The notes under the pieces are model-generated. The model did not search any database and was not told the origin of the DNA. It was given only the letters and a program-made list of their open reading frames with translations. DNA of 64,000 nucleotides from Bog-159 sp963738345 (GTDB lineage Bacteria; Acidobacteriota; Terriglobia; Bryobacterales; Bryobacteraceae). Every line of letters begins with the position of its first letter. The first letter of the stretch is position 1. Below, piece by piece: positions 35,295 to 44,188 of this stretch. Location: the NCBI GenBank assembly GCA_963738345.1, contig CAVTWI010000002.1, forward strand, positions 6,944,001 to 7,008,000, read 5' to 3'. The position numbers and the translations under genes are program-made.

Positions 35295-36638
35295 ATGAAC
35301 ACACCTTTTTCGCGACGCGCCTTCTTAAGGGCAGGCGCCGCTGGCGGTGGAAGCCTTCTCGCCGCCCGCACCATCCTGTTGGCTCCGCAATCCCTGACGG
35401 CGGCGCCGGCGGCCGATCGTGTCCGCTTTGGCATGATCGGAATCGGCATGCAGGGCTCTGGCCTGCTGCCCGCTGCTGTTGGCCTGCCCGGCGTTGAATG
35501 TGTCGCCGCTGCCGACCTCTATGATGGCCGCCACACGCTGGCCAAGGAACTCACCGGGAACCCCAACCTTCCGACCACCCGCCACTACCAGGAACTGCTC
35601 GATCGCAAAGATATCGATTGCATCGTGGCCGCGGTGCCCGATCACTGGCACAAACGCGTAGTCGTGGACGCCTGCAATGCCGGAAAAGACATCTACTGCG
35701 AGAAGCCCATGTCGCACGAAGCCGCCGAAGGTTTCGCCATGGCCGAAGCGGCGCAGAAGAACAAACGCATCGTGCAGATTGGCTCGCAACGCGTTAGTTC
35801 CGTGCTGTGCGCTAAGGCGCGGCAGATGTATCATGACGGAGCCATCGGCGATGTAGAAATGGTGGAATTGTCACTCGGTCGTAACGATCCCACGGGCGCG
35901 TGGGAATATCCGCCACCCCTCGATCTGTCTCCCGCTAACTTAGATTGGGACACATGGTTGAACAACGCGCCTAAGATCCCCTTCGATAAGTATCGCTTCG
36001 CGCGCTGGCGCTGCTGGAAAGAGTATGGCACCGGCGTGGGCGGCGATTTGATGGTCCACCTGATCAGCGGCATGCTGTTCACCCTCGGGTGGAACGAAGC
36101 GCCCCGCTCCGCCACCGCCCTGGGCGGCATCTTCCGTTGGAAAGACGGGCGCAATATGCCCGATCTGCATGCGGTGCTGTTCGATTATCACGGAGTCCCC
36201 GTCTATGTGCGGCTGGGCTTGGGCACCGAAACGCCCGAACTCGCGCGCTTCATGGGACCGAAGGGAATTCTGGATGCCACCGGCGGCGAGTTGCGCCACT
36301 CTCCGCAGCGCGGCGTAGATACCGCGCCTAGCTACTACTCGAGCGGCTTCCCCGCTAAGATGCGCGCCGAATATGTGGCGCAATGGGAAGCGGAGCACGC
36401 GGTCACTCCCGGCCAGGAACCTATGATGGACGATACCGTCTATAAGGGTAACGATTGGGACGACGTGCGGCCGCATCTGTGGAACTTCTTCCAGGCGGTA
36501 AAGAGCCGGAAGCCTGTGGCGGAAGACGCGGTCTTCGGAAATCACGCGGCCATCGCGTGCCACATGGCCAACGAATCTTACTTTCGCAAGAAGCCAGTAA
36601 CCTGGAACGAAGCCGAGCGCCGCATTACCGACAGCTAA
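35295..36638 (+). CDS. TAT-exported Gfo/Idh/MocA oxidoreductase
   Basis: A 447-residue protein with a twin-arginine signal (MNTPFSRRAFLRAGAAGGGS). The dinucleotide-binding segment is RVRFGMIGIGMQGSGLLPA; the substrate-binding lysine region is HWHKRVVVDACNAGKDIYCEKPMSH; IVQIGSQRVSSVLCAKARQM follows. The C-terminal domain has WKEYGTGVGGDLMVHLI and AIACHMANESYFRKKPVTW. It is complete and in one frame. Family members oxidise or reduce sugars and inositols or act on glycoside linkages; periplasmic versions are abundant in Acidobacteria and Planctomycetes. It is a divergent neighbour of the TolC operon and shares a 160-bp promoter region with it. Confidence 0.92.
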   Translation: MNTPFSRRAFLRAGAAGGGSLLAARTILLAPQSLTAAPAADRVRFGMIGIGMQGSGLLPAAVGLPGVECVAAADLYDGRHTLAKELTGNPNLPTTRHYQELLDRKDIDCIVAAVPDHWHKRVVVDACNAGKDIYCEKPMSHEAAEGFAMAEAAQKNKRIVQIGSQRVSSVLCAKARQMYHDGAIGDVEMVELSLGRNDPTGAWEYPPPLDLSPANLDWDTWLNNAPKIPFDKYRFARWRCWKEYGTGVGGDLMVHLISGMLFTLGWNEAPRSATALGGIFRWKDGRNMPDLHAVLFDYHGVPVYVRLGLGTETPELARFMGPKGILDATGGELRHSPQRGVDTAPSYYSSGFPAKMRAEYVAQWEAEHAVTPGQEPMMDDTVYKGNDWDDVRPHLWNFFQAVKSRKPVAEDAVFGNHAAIACHMANESYFRKKPVTWNEAERRITDS

Positions 36639-37015
36639 GTTGGCAGGCGGATGCCGGCTTCTTCGTAGAGCGGCACAGGCGCGGTCCCTTGGGTTCGGAA
36701 CTCATAGCGTTCGATGGCCAAGGCCGCGCCATCTTTATCGCTGCGCACCACGCATCCGTAAATCATCAGTTTCATCGGGCAAACGTCGTTGAGACGCGCG
36801 GGCCAAGTCATCGACAGTTCGACCGGCAAGCCCGTGCTCAAAACGCCCTCAGTGGTAAACCAGACGCCGCTGCTGCTGATATTGAGTGTTCGCCCATTGC
36901 CCGCCTCCGACACCCGGCTGCCGTAGAGGAGCTTGTATCGCAACCCTTGTTCAATGTTGAAACGGCGTTTAATGCGCCGGTCGACTGCGTCGTCTTGCTT
37001 TTTCCGTTTCGCCAT
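36635..37015 (-). CDS. PilZ domain protein, putative c-di-GMP receptor
   Basis: I choose the ATG at 37015 (MAKRKKQDDAVDRRIKRRFN), with a GGGAG stretch upstream, over an earlier GTG-type extension. The 126-residue product is almost only a PilZ domain: the basic RRIKRRF segment, then NISSSGVWFTTEG matching the [D/N]xSxxG motif, and a final strand GAALAIERYEF. PilZ domains bind cyclic di-GMP and pass the signal to motility or polysaccharide machinery. The final stop overlaps that of the convergent oxidoreductase by four bases. Confidence 0.85.
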   Translation of the reverse strand: MAKRKKQDDAVDRRIKRRFNIEQGLRYKLLYGSRVSEAGNGRTLNISSSGVWFTTEGVLSTGLPVELSMTWPARLNDVCPMKLMIYGCVVRSDKDGAALAIERYEFRTQGTAPVPLYEEAGIRLPT

Positions 37016-37063
37016 TATTAAGGTGCTCCCTAGCTTTTGTCTCCCGCAATTCAGATTTACCAT

Positions 37064-37340
37064 CGGGGGCTGGGCAGCTCAATCATGTCTTTAGATAGGC
37101 AACATTAACTAACCCCCGTGTCTGCCAGTACTTAAAGACAGCGAGGAGTAGGCCTGGCCTACCACCGGGTACTGCCACACTTTTTTTGCAGGAAAGCGGC
37201 GACGTCCAGGGATACAAGGTGGTACGATCTTCGCCCCTTCTTCGCCTAAAAATCAACATGTAGGGGTATCGGGGAACACCGGTGGATCGCCTTGTATCCC
37301 ACTAACTCAATTCCAATCAACACTTTCTTAAAGATTTCTC
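37064..37340. other. Intergenic region upstream of the dcw cluster, with a long-range inverted repeat
   Basis: No convincing ORF is present. The segment is less GC-rich than its surroundings. It contains a perfect 11-bp inverted repeat, GGGATACAAGG (37209-37219) and CCTTGTATCCC (37290-37300), separated by 70 bp. It separates the PilZ gene from the dcw promoter and may hold the PilZ promoter. Confidence 0.4.
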
Positions 37341-37370
37341 TTGCAATGGACGAAGGCTTCGTGCCACAAT
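37341..37370 (+). promoter_or_regulatory. Candidate sigma-70 promoter of the dcw operon
   Basis: TTGCAA (37341-37346) and CACAAT (37365-37370), 18 bp apart, each match four of six consensus positions. A start about seven bases downstream would fall just in front of or within the MraZ-type boxes, the expected arrangement for an autoregulated operon. Confidence 0.35.
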
Positions 37371-37372
37371 TT

Positions 37373-37412
37373 GTTGTGGTCTAAAAGTGGCCAGAAAGTA
37401 GCTTAAAAGTGG
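37373..37412 (+). promoter_or_regulatory. MraZ-type operator: four direct repeats at 11-bp spacing
   Basis: GTTGTGG (37373-37379), AAAGTGG (37384-37390), AAAGTAG (37395-37401) and AAAGTGG (37406-37412) recur with an exact 11-bp period. MraZ is known to bind arrays of short G-rich direct repeats upstream of its own gene (TGGGN in Escherichia coli, AAAGTG-type in mollicutes). The last box contains the annotated GTG start of mraZ, so repressor binding would cover the start region. Confidence 0.72.
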
Positions 37413-37897
37413 CGGACGAAACACCTCAAGGCGCGGTACCAGTGGAGCCACCCCGTGGCATGTACCCTGCCCGCCTTGACGACAAGGGTCGCCTGAAGCT
37501 GCCGGTAGAGTTCCAGCGGTACCTGGGCGGGTTGATCGAAAAAAAACTTTTCGTCACGAGCACGGACAGACGCACGGCTACAGTATACCCGATCGGGATC
37601 TGGCGCGAGAACGAAACCATGCTGGCCAACCACCGGGAAAACCCGAAAGTGCAGAAGCGGGTTTGGTTCACCACACAGGAATTAGGGTCGGAAGCGGAAA
37701 TGGACGGGCAGGGCCGGGTGCAGTTTTCGCCCGAACTGCGGCGCGAGTTGCGAATTGAAAATCAGCCTGTGAAGGTGCTGGTGGTGAATGGCGCCATCCA
37801 GGTGATGAGCGAAGAGGTTTTCCACGCGCAGCGCGCGGAAGCGGCGCAGACGCCCGAAGACGATTTGGAAGCCTTGCAGTCGGCTGGGTTCAAGTAA
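37409..37897 (+). CDS. mraZ: Transcriptional regulator MraZ
   Basis: The frame from GTG 37409 gives 162 residues. Two AbrB-like swapped-hairpin motifs are visible: ARLDDKGRLKLPVEF (about 21-35) and AEMDGQGRVQFSPELRREL (about 92-110), with the DxxGR signatures of the family. The conserved MraZ core begins at the ATG at 37460 (MYPARLDDKGRL). That codon may be the true start and would leave the operator boxes in an untranslated leader. MraZ represses the dcw operon that it opens. No strong Shine-Dalgarno precedes either start. Confidence 0.93.
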   Translation: MADETPQGAVPVEPPRGMYPARLDDKGRLKLPVEFQRYLGGLIEKKLFVTSTDRRTATVYPIGIWRENETMLANHRENPKVQKRVWFTTQELGSEAEMDGQGRVQFSPELRRELRIENQPVKVLVVNGAIQVMSEEVFHAQRAEAAQTPEDDLEALQSAGFK

Positions 37898-37903
37898 TGC
37901 CTT

Positions 37904-38764
37904 ATGCATTTTGCCGTAATGGCGGCCGAAGCGATCGAATGGCTGGCAGTGCGGCCGGACGGCATGTTTTTGGATGCCACGGCCGGGCTGGGCGGCCATA
38001 CGGAGGAAATCGCGCGGCGGTTGACCACCGGCAAAGTGATTGCCAACGACCGCGACCCGCAGTCGCTCGAGATGGCGCGGAGCAACACGGCCGAGTGGGC
38101 CGATCGGATTTGTTATCGCCACGGGGAGTTTTCCCAGCTTGCCTATGCGTTGACGGCATGCGGCACGGAGCGGGTGAATGGCCTGCTGGCCGACCTGGGA
38201 GTGAGCCGGTTTCAACTGACCGAACCGGACAGGGGATTTTCGTTTATGGCCGACGGGCCGCTGGACATGCGGATGGATCAATCCACGGGCATTACAGCAG
38301 CGGACGTGGTCAATCAGTACGCCGAAAAGGCGATCGCCGACCTGATCTATCAGCTAGGCGAAGAAAGGAGGGCGCGGAAGATAGCCAGAGCCATCGTTCG
38401 AGCACGGCCCATACGGAGCACACTACACCTGGCCGGGTTAGTGGAGCGGGCCGTGCCTCGGACGAACCGTTTGCATCCCGCGACCCAAACCTTTATGGCC
38501 TTACGTATGTTTGTGAACGACGAGCAGGGGGAACTAGACCGTCTGCTCGAAATCGGGCCGGAGTTGCTCGAAAGCGGTGGACGAATGGTAGTGATCTCTT
38601 TTATGTCGCTCGAAGACCGCAAGGTGAAGCAGCGCTTCCGCGGCTTGGCGCAAGAGGGACGCGCAACCATTCTGACCAAGCGTCCGTTAACGCCCACGGA
38701 AGTCGAAACAGGTTTGAATCCGGCATCGCGTAGCGCCAAGTTACGGGTGTTGGAGATGAATTAG
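37904..38764 (+). CDS. rsmH: 16S rRNA (cytosine-1402-N4)-methyltransferase RsmH
   Basis: A 286-residue RsmH (MraW). Motifs: FLDATAGLGGHTEEIARRL (SAM motif I), VIANDRDPQSLEMA, GLLADLGVSRFQLTEPDRGFSF, GPLDMRMDQ, LHPATQTFMALRMFVNDEQGEL, and ESGGRMVVISFMSLEDRKVKQ. It methylates C1402 of 16S rRNA at N4. It lies six bases after mraZ in the standard dcw order and is free of frameshifts. The N-terminal 'HFAVMAAEAIEWLAVRPDG' replaces the usual HxPVLLxE sequence but aligns well. Confidence 0.96.
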   Translation: MHFAVMAAEAIEWLAVRPDGMFLDATAGLGGHTEEIARRLTTGKVIANDRDPQSLEMARSNTAEWADRICYRHGEFSQLAYALTACGTERVNGLLADLGVSRFQLTEPDRGFSFMADGPLDMRMDQSTGITAADVVNQYAEKAIADLIYQLGEERRARKIARAIVRARPIRSTLHLAGLVERAVPRTNRLHPATQTFMALRMFVNDEQGELDRLLEIGPELLESGGRMVVISFMSLEDRKVKQRFRGLAQEGRATILTKRPLTPTEVETGLNPASRSAKLRVLEMN

Positions 38765-38778
38765 AGAGGTAACCATTC

Positions 38779-39267
38779 ATGGCAACGCTAGCAATGTTTT
38801 TTCGCAGGCCCCTGGCGACGCCCGCTACAGCAAGCGCCGCACCATCGCAATACATACCGGTCCCGCTGGATCGCCGCTACGCTCTGCGCGCGTTACCCAA
38901 CGAGGATATCTTTCTTTACTCGAAGCCGATCGACAATTCCCGTGTAGTGCGCGAGCCGGATGCGACGGCGCGCGGCGGTGAATGGTCTATGATCGGCACG
39001 GCCTGCGCGCTGGCAGTTCTGTTCATGGGTATGTTGACCCCCCGCGTGCTCGGCACCTTCGCCGGCTATCAGTTGGAATCCCTCAAGCAGGAACAGCAGC
39101 GCTTGATGGACGAACAGCGCGATCTGAATATCGTGGAAGCGCGCCTTTCGCGTCAGGAAAATCTCGAAGTTCTCGCCAAGCGCCGCGACCTGAGTACGCC
39201 GACGGCCAGCCAGATCGTACATCTGGATCCCAAAAGCGATAGCAAGCTGGCTCTAAACCGGCACTAA
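38779..39267 (+). CDS. ftsL: FtsL-like divisome protein
   Basis: A 162-residue protein in the ftsL position. A long (~70-residue) cytoplasmic N-terminus is followed by one membrane helix (MIGTACALAVLFMGMLTPRVLG) and a periplasmic coiled coil (YQLESLKQEQQRLMDEQRDL, LSRQENLEVLAKRRDL). This is the bitopic plan of FtsL, which bridges FtsQ/FtsB to FtsW/FtsI and helps activate septal synthesis. FtsL sequences diverge strongly, so the assignment rests on position and architecture. The start ATG has a GAGAGG element just upstream. Confidence 0.8.
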   Translation: MATLAMFFRRPLATPATASAAPSQYIPVPLDRRYALRALPNEDIFLYSKPIDNSRVVREPDATARGGEWSMIGTACALAVLFMGMLTPRVLGTFAGYQLESLKQEQQRLMDEQRDLNIVEARLSRQENLEVLAKRRDLSTPTASQIVHLDPKSDSKLALNRH

Positions 39268-39292
39268 TCTCAACCCGCGCAAGTTGGACGTT

Positions 39293-41356
39293 ATGGAATC
39301 CGTCGACCGAAAAAGAGCCGACAAACGTCTGATCTGGATCGGGTGCGCCATTCTTTTTTGGGGCGTCCTGATCCTGGTTCAGTTGTTCCGTCTGCAGGTG
39401 GTACATCACGCCGATTATGTGAACGCCGCCCACCGCCAACAGGAACAGACCCTGGAGACGGCAGCGCCGCGCGGCTCCATCTTCGATCGCTCCGGCCAGT
39501 TGCTGGCTGGTAGCGTGAAGCGCGATTCCGTATACCTCGATCCATTGCTGGTGCCCGACATGAAGGTGGCGTCCGACATCCTATCGGCCGTGCTGCGGAT
39601 CGACCGCACGGCGCTCTACGGCCGCATGCGATCGTACGCCGCCAACCAGAAAGGCTTCATGTGGGTGGCGCGCAGCATCGACCTGGATCAATACGAACGC
39701 CTGCGCAGCCTGCACCTGGACTGGATCCGTTTTGAAAATGAAAGCCGCCGGAACTATCCGCGCAACACCCTCGCGGCGCATGTGATTGGGGCCGTCGATG
39801 GCGAAGAGAACGGCCAGTGGGGTTTGGAGAAAAGTCTTGACGACGACCTGCGCGGACTCCCAGGTAGCGTCAGTATGCTTACCGACGCCAAGGGACGCGG
39901 CATCGATTCGCACGAGGAAGCTGAACCGCGCCCGGGCGCCGACATTACTCTTAGCATTGATGAACGCATTCAATTGCCGGCGCAGGATGCCATCGCGCGT
40001 GCCGTACTCGAAGCGCATGCGGAGAGCGGTAGCGTAGTGGTGATGGATCCTTATCGCGGCGATATTCTGGCTATCGCCAGCTATCCGCCGTTCGACCCGA
40101 ACCAACCGCCGGGGCGGCACGAAGATCCCAAGGCGCGATTTAACCACGCCGTGTCGGTACCCTTCGAACCAGGATCCGTGTTCAAAGTTTTCACACTTTC
40201 GGCCGCGCTCGAAACCACCGACCTGAAGCCCACCAGCATGATCAACTGCTACAGCGGCAAATTTACCATGGCCGGCCGTACGGTGCACGAGGCGCACGGC
40301 GGATACGGCGTCATACCCATGGAGATGGTGCTGGCCAAATCCAGCAATATCGGTGCCATCCAGGTGGGATTGCGAGTGGGATCGGCCAAGTTGTATGAAT
40401 ACGTCCGGCGCTTTGGGCTTGGATCCCGCACGGGTGTGCCGCTGCCTGCGGAGTCGCCCGGTATTGTGCGCAAACTGGCGAAGTGGCGGACCACTTCTCT
40501 AATGTCTGTATCGATGGGCCATGAGGTGGGCGTGACGACGCTGCAACTGGCACAGGCGTGCTCGGCGGTCGCTAACGGCGGCCTGCTGGTGCCCCCGCGC
40601 CTGATTTTGAAAAAAGGCGGCGCGGCCGTGCCTGTAACTAATCCGCATCGGATTCTCCGGCCCGAAACCACCATTACAATGCGCAAAATGATGGAAACCG
40701 TCGTATTGGTCGGTACGGGTAAGAAGGCCAGACTGAGCGGGTATTCAAGCGCCGGTAAAACCGGATCGGCGCAGATCTTCGATTACTCGACTGGCCGCTA
40801 CACCCATAGTTACAACGCCTCGTTCATGGGCTTTGCTCCGGTAACCAATCCGGCCATCGTAGTGGTGGCAACCTTGAACGGCACGCATGGAAGCGCCGGG
40901 TACGGTGGTGTTGTAGCGGCGCCCGTATTCCACGATGTAGCGGGAGAAGCGCTGCGCGTCTTGGATGTTCCCCGCGATCTACCGGACCAGGTTCCGAATG
41001 AAACCGGCATCCGCGTGGCGGACCTGGACGCGCCGCCTATTGTCGACGGTCCCCAGGATCCGCCTGCGCTTGAAGAAGCCGACGCGCAGACACTGGAAGC
41101 GCCGGCCGCCAAACCGCGCGTGTATGGGCCGGAATTGCCGCCCGCGCCCGTAGTTCCGGCGGCGGTGGTGGCCAAGGAGACTGGTCCCAAAGCGCCCAAC
41201 TTTATCGGTCTGTCTATGCGCTCGGTGGTGGCCTTAGCGCAATCGCAAGGCCTACCCGTGATAATGGCTGGAACCGGCATTGTCCGCACGCAAGCCCCGC
41301 CGCCCGGCGCCGTGCTGCATGGCGGAGAAAGGATTCGAGTCGATCTTGCCAGATGA
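39293..41356 (+). CDS. ftsI: Septal peptidoglycan transpeptidase FtsI (PBP3) with one PASTA domain
   Basis: I prefer ATG 39293 (MESVDRKRADKR) over a TTG three codons earlier; the product has 687 residues. One N-terminal membrane helix (LIWIGCAILFWGVLILVQLF) precedes a PBP dimerisation domain (APRGSIFDRSGQLLA). The transpeptidase has SxxK at S295 (PGSVFKVF), SSN in AKSSNIGAIQVG, and KTG in SSAGKTGSAQIF. A Pro/Ala-rich linker (about 565-620) leads to a single PASTA domain (APNFIGLSMRSVVALAQSQG...RIRVDLAR). It crosslinks septal wall as a partner of FtsW. Its stop overlaps murE by four bases (ATGA). No frameshifts. Confidence 0.95.
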   Translation: MESVDRKRADKRLIWIGCAILFWGVLILVQLFRLQVVHHADYVNAAHRQQEQTLETAAPRGSIFDRSGQLLAGSVKRDSVYLDPLLVPDMKVASDILSAVLRIDRTALYGRMRSYAANQKGFMWVARSIDLDQYERLRSLHLDWIRFENESRRNYPRNTLAAHVIGAVDGEENGQWGLEKSLDDDLRGLPGSVSMLTDAKGRGIDSHEEAEPRPGADITLSIDERIQLPAQDAIARAVLEAHAESGSVVVMDPYRGDILAIASYPPFDPNQPPGRHEDPKARFNHAVSVPFEPGSVFKVFTLSAALETTDLKPTSMINCYSGKFTMAGRTVHEAHGGYGVIPMEMVLAKSSNIGAIQVGLRVGSAKLYEYVRRFGLGSRTGVPLPAESPGIVRKLAKWRTTSLMSVSMGHEVGVTTLQLAQACSAVANGGLLVPPRLILKKGGAAVPVTNPHRILRPETTITMRKMMETVVLVGTGKKARLSGYSSAGKTGSAQIFDYSTGRYTHSYNASFMGFAPVTNPAIVVVATLNGTHGSAGYGGVVAAPVFHDVAGEALRVLDVPRDLPDQVPNETGIRVADLDAPPIVDGPQDPPALEEADAQTLEAPAAKPRVYGPELPPAPVVPAAVVAKETGPKAPNFIGLSMRSVVALAQSQGLPVIMAGTGIVRTQAPPPGAVLHGGERIRVDLAR

Positions 41357-42848
41357 CGTTGGGAGAGATACTGTCGGGAGTTCGGCTGAAAGCGCCACTC
41401 TCGCCGGATCTTTCCCGCTGGAAGTCCAGGGCCTCGACTACGATTCGCGCCGCGTGCAACCCGGCTATCTCTTCTTCGCTTTTCCCGGCAGCCGCGCCGA
41501 CGGGCGGCAGTTCGCGCTGGATGCCGTGGCGCGCGGTGCGTCCGCGGTGGCCAGTCGAGATCGCCCGCGCCGGAAGCCTTCCCCGCGCCCTGGATTGAAG
41601 TCGAACACGGCCGCCAGGCCTTGGCTCTGGCCGCGCGCAATTTCTACCGCCGTCCCGACGAGCGCATCGCTCTCACCGGCATCACCGGCACCAACGGCAA
41701 GACCACCACATCTTATTTGATCGATGCCATCCTGCGCGCCGCGGGCAAGACCACCGCGCTGATCGGCACCATCGAGTATCATCTGGCGGGGCGCGTGCTG
41801 CCGGCGGTGAACACTACGCCCGAATCGCTCGATCTGCACCGGCTCTTCGCCGAACTGGAAGCTGCCGGCGGATCGCATGCGGTCATGGAAGTTTCATCGC
41901 ACGCGCTGGCGCTGGGCCGCGTTTACGGGCTGTCAATTTTCACACCGCGATTTTCACCAACCTCACGCGCGACCACCTGGATTTCCATCACACCATGGAG
42001 GAGTATTTCGCGGCCAAGCAGATGCTGTTCTCCGGCGCTGGCGCGCCGCCGCCCGCGTGGGCCGTACTGAACCGCGACGATGAATGGTGCCGGCAGCGTG
42101 CAGATCTCGCGGCGAGAGCGAAGTGCTGTGGTTCGGCTTGGGCCAGAGCGCCACCGTGCGCGCGCGGCACATCACCTCCAACCTGCAAGGACTTGCGGTT
42201 CGAAGTGCAAACCCGCAAGACCCGCTTCATGGTGGAGTCGCCGCTGCTGGGCAAGATCAACGTGTATAACATCCTGGCGGCGTGCTGCGCGGGCTTGAGT
42301 TACGGCTTTCCCGCCGGAGACCATCGCGGCCGGCATCGCGCAGTGCCGCGCCGTCCCGGGACGCTTCGAGCGCGTTGACGAAGGCCAGCCGTTCGCCGTG
42401 GTGGTGGACTACGCGCATACCGACGACGCTCTGAAGAACACCATCGCCGTGGCGCGCGGCCTCGTCGCCCAAACGCATCATTACTTTATTCGGATGCGGA
42501 GGCGACCGCGACCGCACCAAGCGTCCGCTGATGGGCAAGGCCGCTGCGGAGAATAGCGATTTCGTGGTGCTTACCAGCGACAATCCGCGCTCGGAAGATC
42601 CGCTGGCGATCATGAACGATGCGCTGGTGGGCATCCGGCGTACGGATGTGCCGCTGGTGGTGGAGCCGGATCGCGCCACCGCCATCGCGCGCGCGATTAA
42701 GGAAGCGCGGCCGGGCGACATTGTAATTCTTGCCGGCAAGGGCCACGAGACCTACCAGGTATTGAAAGATAAGACCATTGATTTCGACGATCGTGAAGTG
42801 GCCCGCGGAGTGCTGCGCGGTTTCGGTTACCATCGGGAGCCGAAATGA
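41353..42848 (+). CDS. murE: UDP-N-acetylmuramyl-tripeptide synthetase MurE, frameshifted
   Basis: The gene starts MTLGEILSGVRLKAPL. Across several frames it reads LEVQGLDYDSRRVQPGYLFF, the ATP-binding ITGTNGKTTTSYLIDAIL, TTPESLDLHRLFAELEAAGG, HAVMEVSSHALALGRVYG, DHLDFHHTMEEYFAAKQMLF, FAVVVDYAHTDDALKNTIAV, DRDRTKRPLMGKAA, and DIVILAGKGHETYQVL, ending YHREPK. All MurE blocks are present in order. Frame changes occur near 41.41, 41.56, 41.59, 41.94, 42.1, 42.3 and 42.48 kb. The enzyme adds the third stem-peptide residue to UDP-MurNAc-dipeptide. The DNPR signature (TSDNPRSEDP) points to meso-diaminopimelate as substrate. The breaks are probable sequencing errors. Confidence 0.92.
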
Positions 42849-44186
42849 TCCTGCCGTTGAGCGCCGTGGCGTGCAGCTACCGAGCCGTGACGGCCCGAGC
42901 GGTTGCAGCGACCGGCTGGTCCGTGGACACCCGAACGCTATCGCCGGGCGACCTTTACTTCGCCTGCGCGGTCCGAATCACGACGGCCACGATTACGTCG
43001 CCCTTGCCTGGAAAAGGGAGCAGTCGCCGGCTGTCGTCGACCAGTCGCCATGCCCGGCAACATCCTGGAAGTGCGGGATACCCTCGCAGCGCTCCAAGAC
43101 TTGGCAGCCTGGGCGCGCGCAGAATTGGGGCGGGCGCGTGGTCGGCGTGACCGGCAGCGCGGGAAAGACCACCGCCAAAGACGCCATCGCCCATCTGCTG
43201 GCCGTCGAATTGCCAGTTGGAAAGACCATCGGGAACTTCAACAATCATGTGGGCGTGCCGCTTTCGATCCTGCGTCTGCCGGACGAAGCGCGCGTGGGCG
43301 TTCTCGAAATGGGCATGAATCATGCGGGCGAGATCCGCGCACTGGCGGCGATCGCCAAGCCGGATATCGGGGTCGTCACCAACGTTGGCTATGCGCACGT
43401 GGAAGCATTCGATTCGATCGAGGGCGTGGCCGCTGGCCAAGCGCGAGCTGATCGAATGCGCTCGATCCGCAATCCGGTATCGCCGTGCTAAACGCCGACG
43501 ATCCGCGCGTGCTGCGCTTTCGCGAAGTTCATCCCGGCCGCTCCATCACTTTTGGTTTCTCCGAAAGCGCGGAAGTGCGCGCCACCCAGATCGACCCACA
43601 GACGTTCCGCGTGGACGGCATTGAATTTCATACTTCGCTCGCCGGCCGGCATGGCGTGCTGAACCTGCTGGCGGGCATGGCCGTGGCGCGCGCTTTCGAT
43701 ATCCCGCTCAACCACCTGCGCGATGCGGTCGCCTCATTCACGCATCGGCAAAATGCGCGGCGAGCGCCTGGACCACAACGGCAGTCACCATCTGGAACGA
43801 TTGCTATAATTCCAATCCCGAAGCTGTCCACGCGATGCTCGACGTCCTGCGCTCGACCCCGGCGCGCCGGCACATCGCCGTCTTGGGCGAGATGCTGGAA
43901 CTGGGGCACGCCTCCGGAATTTCTGCACCGGCAAGCCGGACGATGCGCGGCCGAAAGCGGGGTCGATGCGCTCGTAGCGGTCCACGGAGCGGCGCGTTTT
44001 CATCGCGGAGGAAGCCGTACGCGCGGGCATGCCGCCACAGTCCGTGCATTTTTTTGAACAGTCCGACGAGGCCGGCGGGTTTGTCCGGCAAATGGTCGCA
44101 GCCCGGCGACGCCATCCTCTTTAAAGGATCGCGCGGCGTCCAAATGGAACGTGCCCTGAAAGTTGACGGAGAAGGTGCTGGCGTAG
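42845..44186 (+). CDS. murF: UDP-MurNAc-tripeptide D-Ala-D-Ala ligase MurF, frameshifted
   Basis: The start ATG overlaps the murE stop (ATGA). Recognisable blocks in order: VDTRTLSPGDLYFA, the ATP loop VGVTGSAGKTTAKDAIAHLL, GKTIGNFNNHVGVPLSILRL, VLEMGMNHAGEIRALAAIAKP, VTNVGYAHVEAFDSIEGVA, LNADDPRVLRFR, RHGVLNLLAGMAVARAF, YNSNPEAVHAMLDVL, VLGEMLELG and AILFKGSRGVQMERAL. About six single frame changes between 42.97 and 44.17 kb break it. The proposed stop (TAG 44184-44186) requires one more shift near the end, so the exact C-terminus is uncertain. MurF completes the pentapeptide precursor. Confidence 0.9.
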
Positions 44187-44188
44187 AC

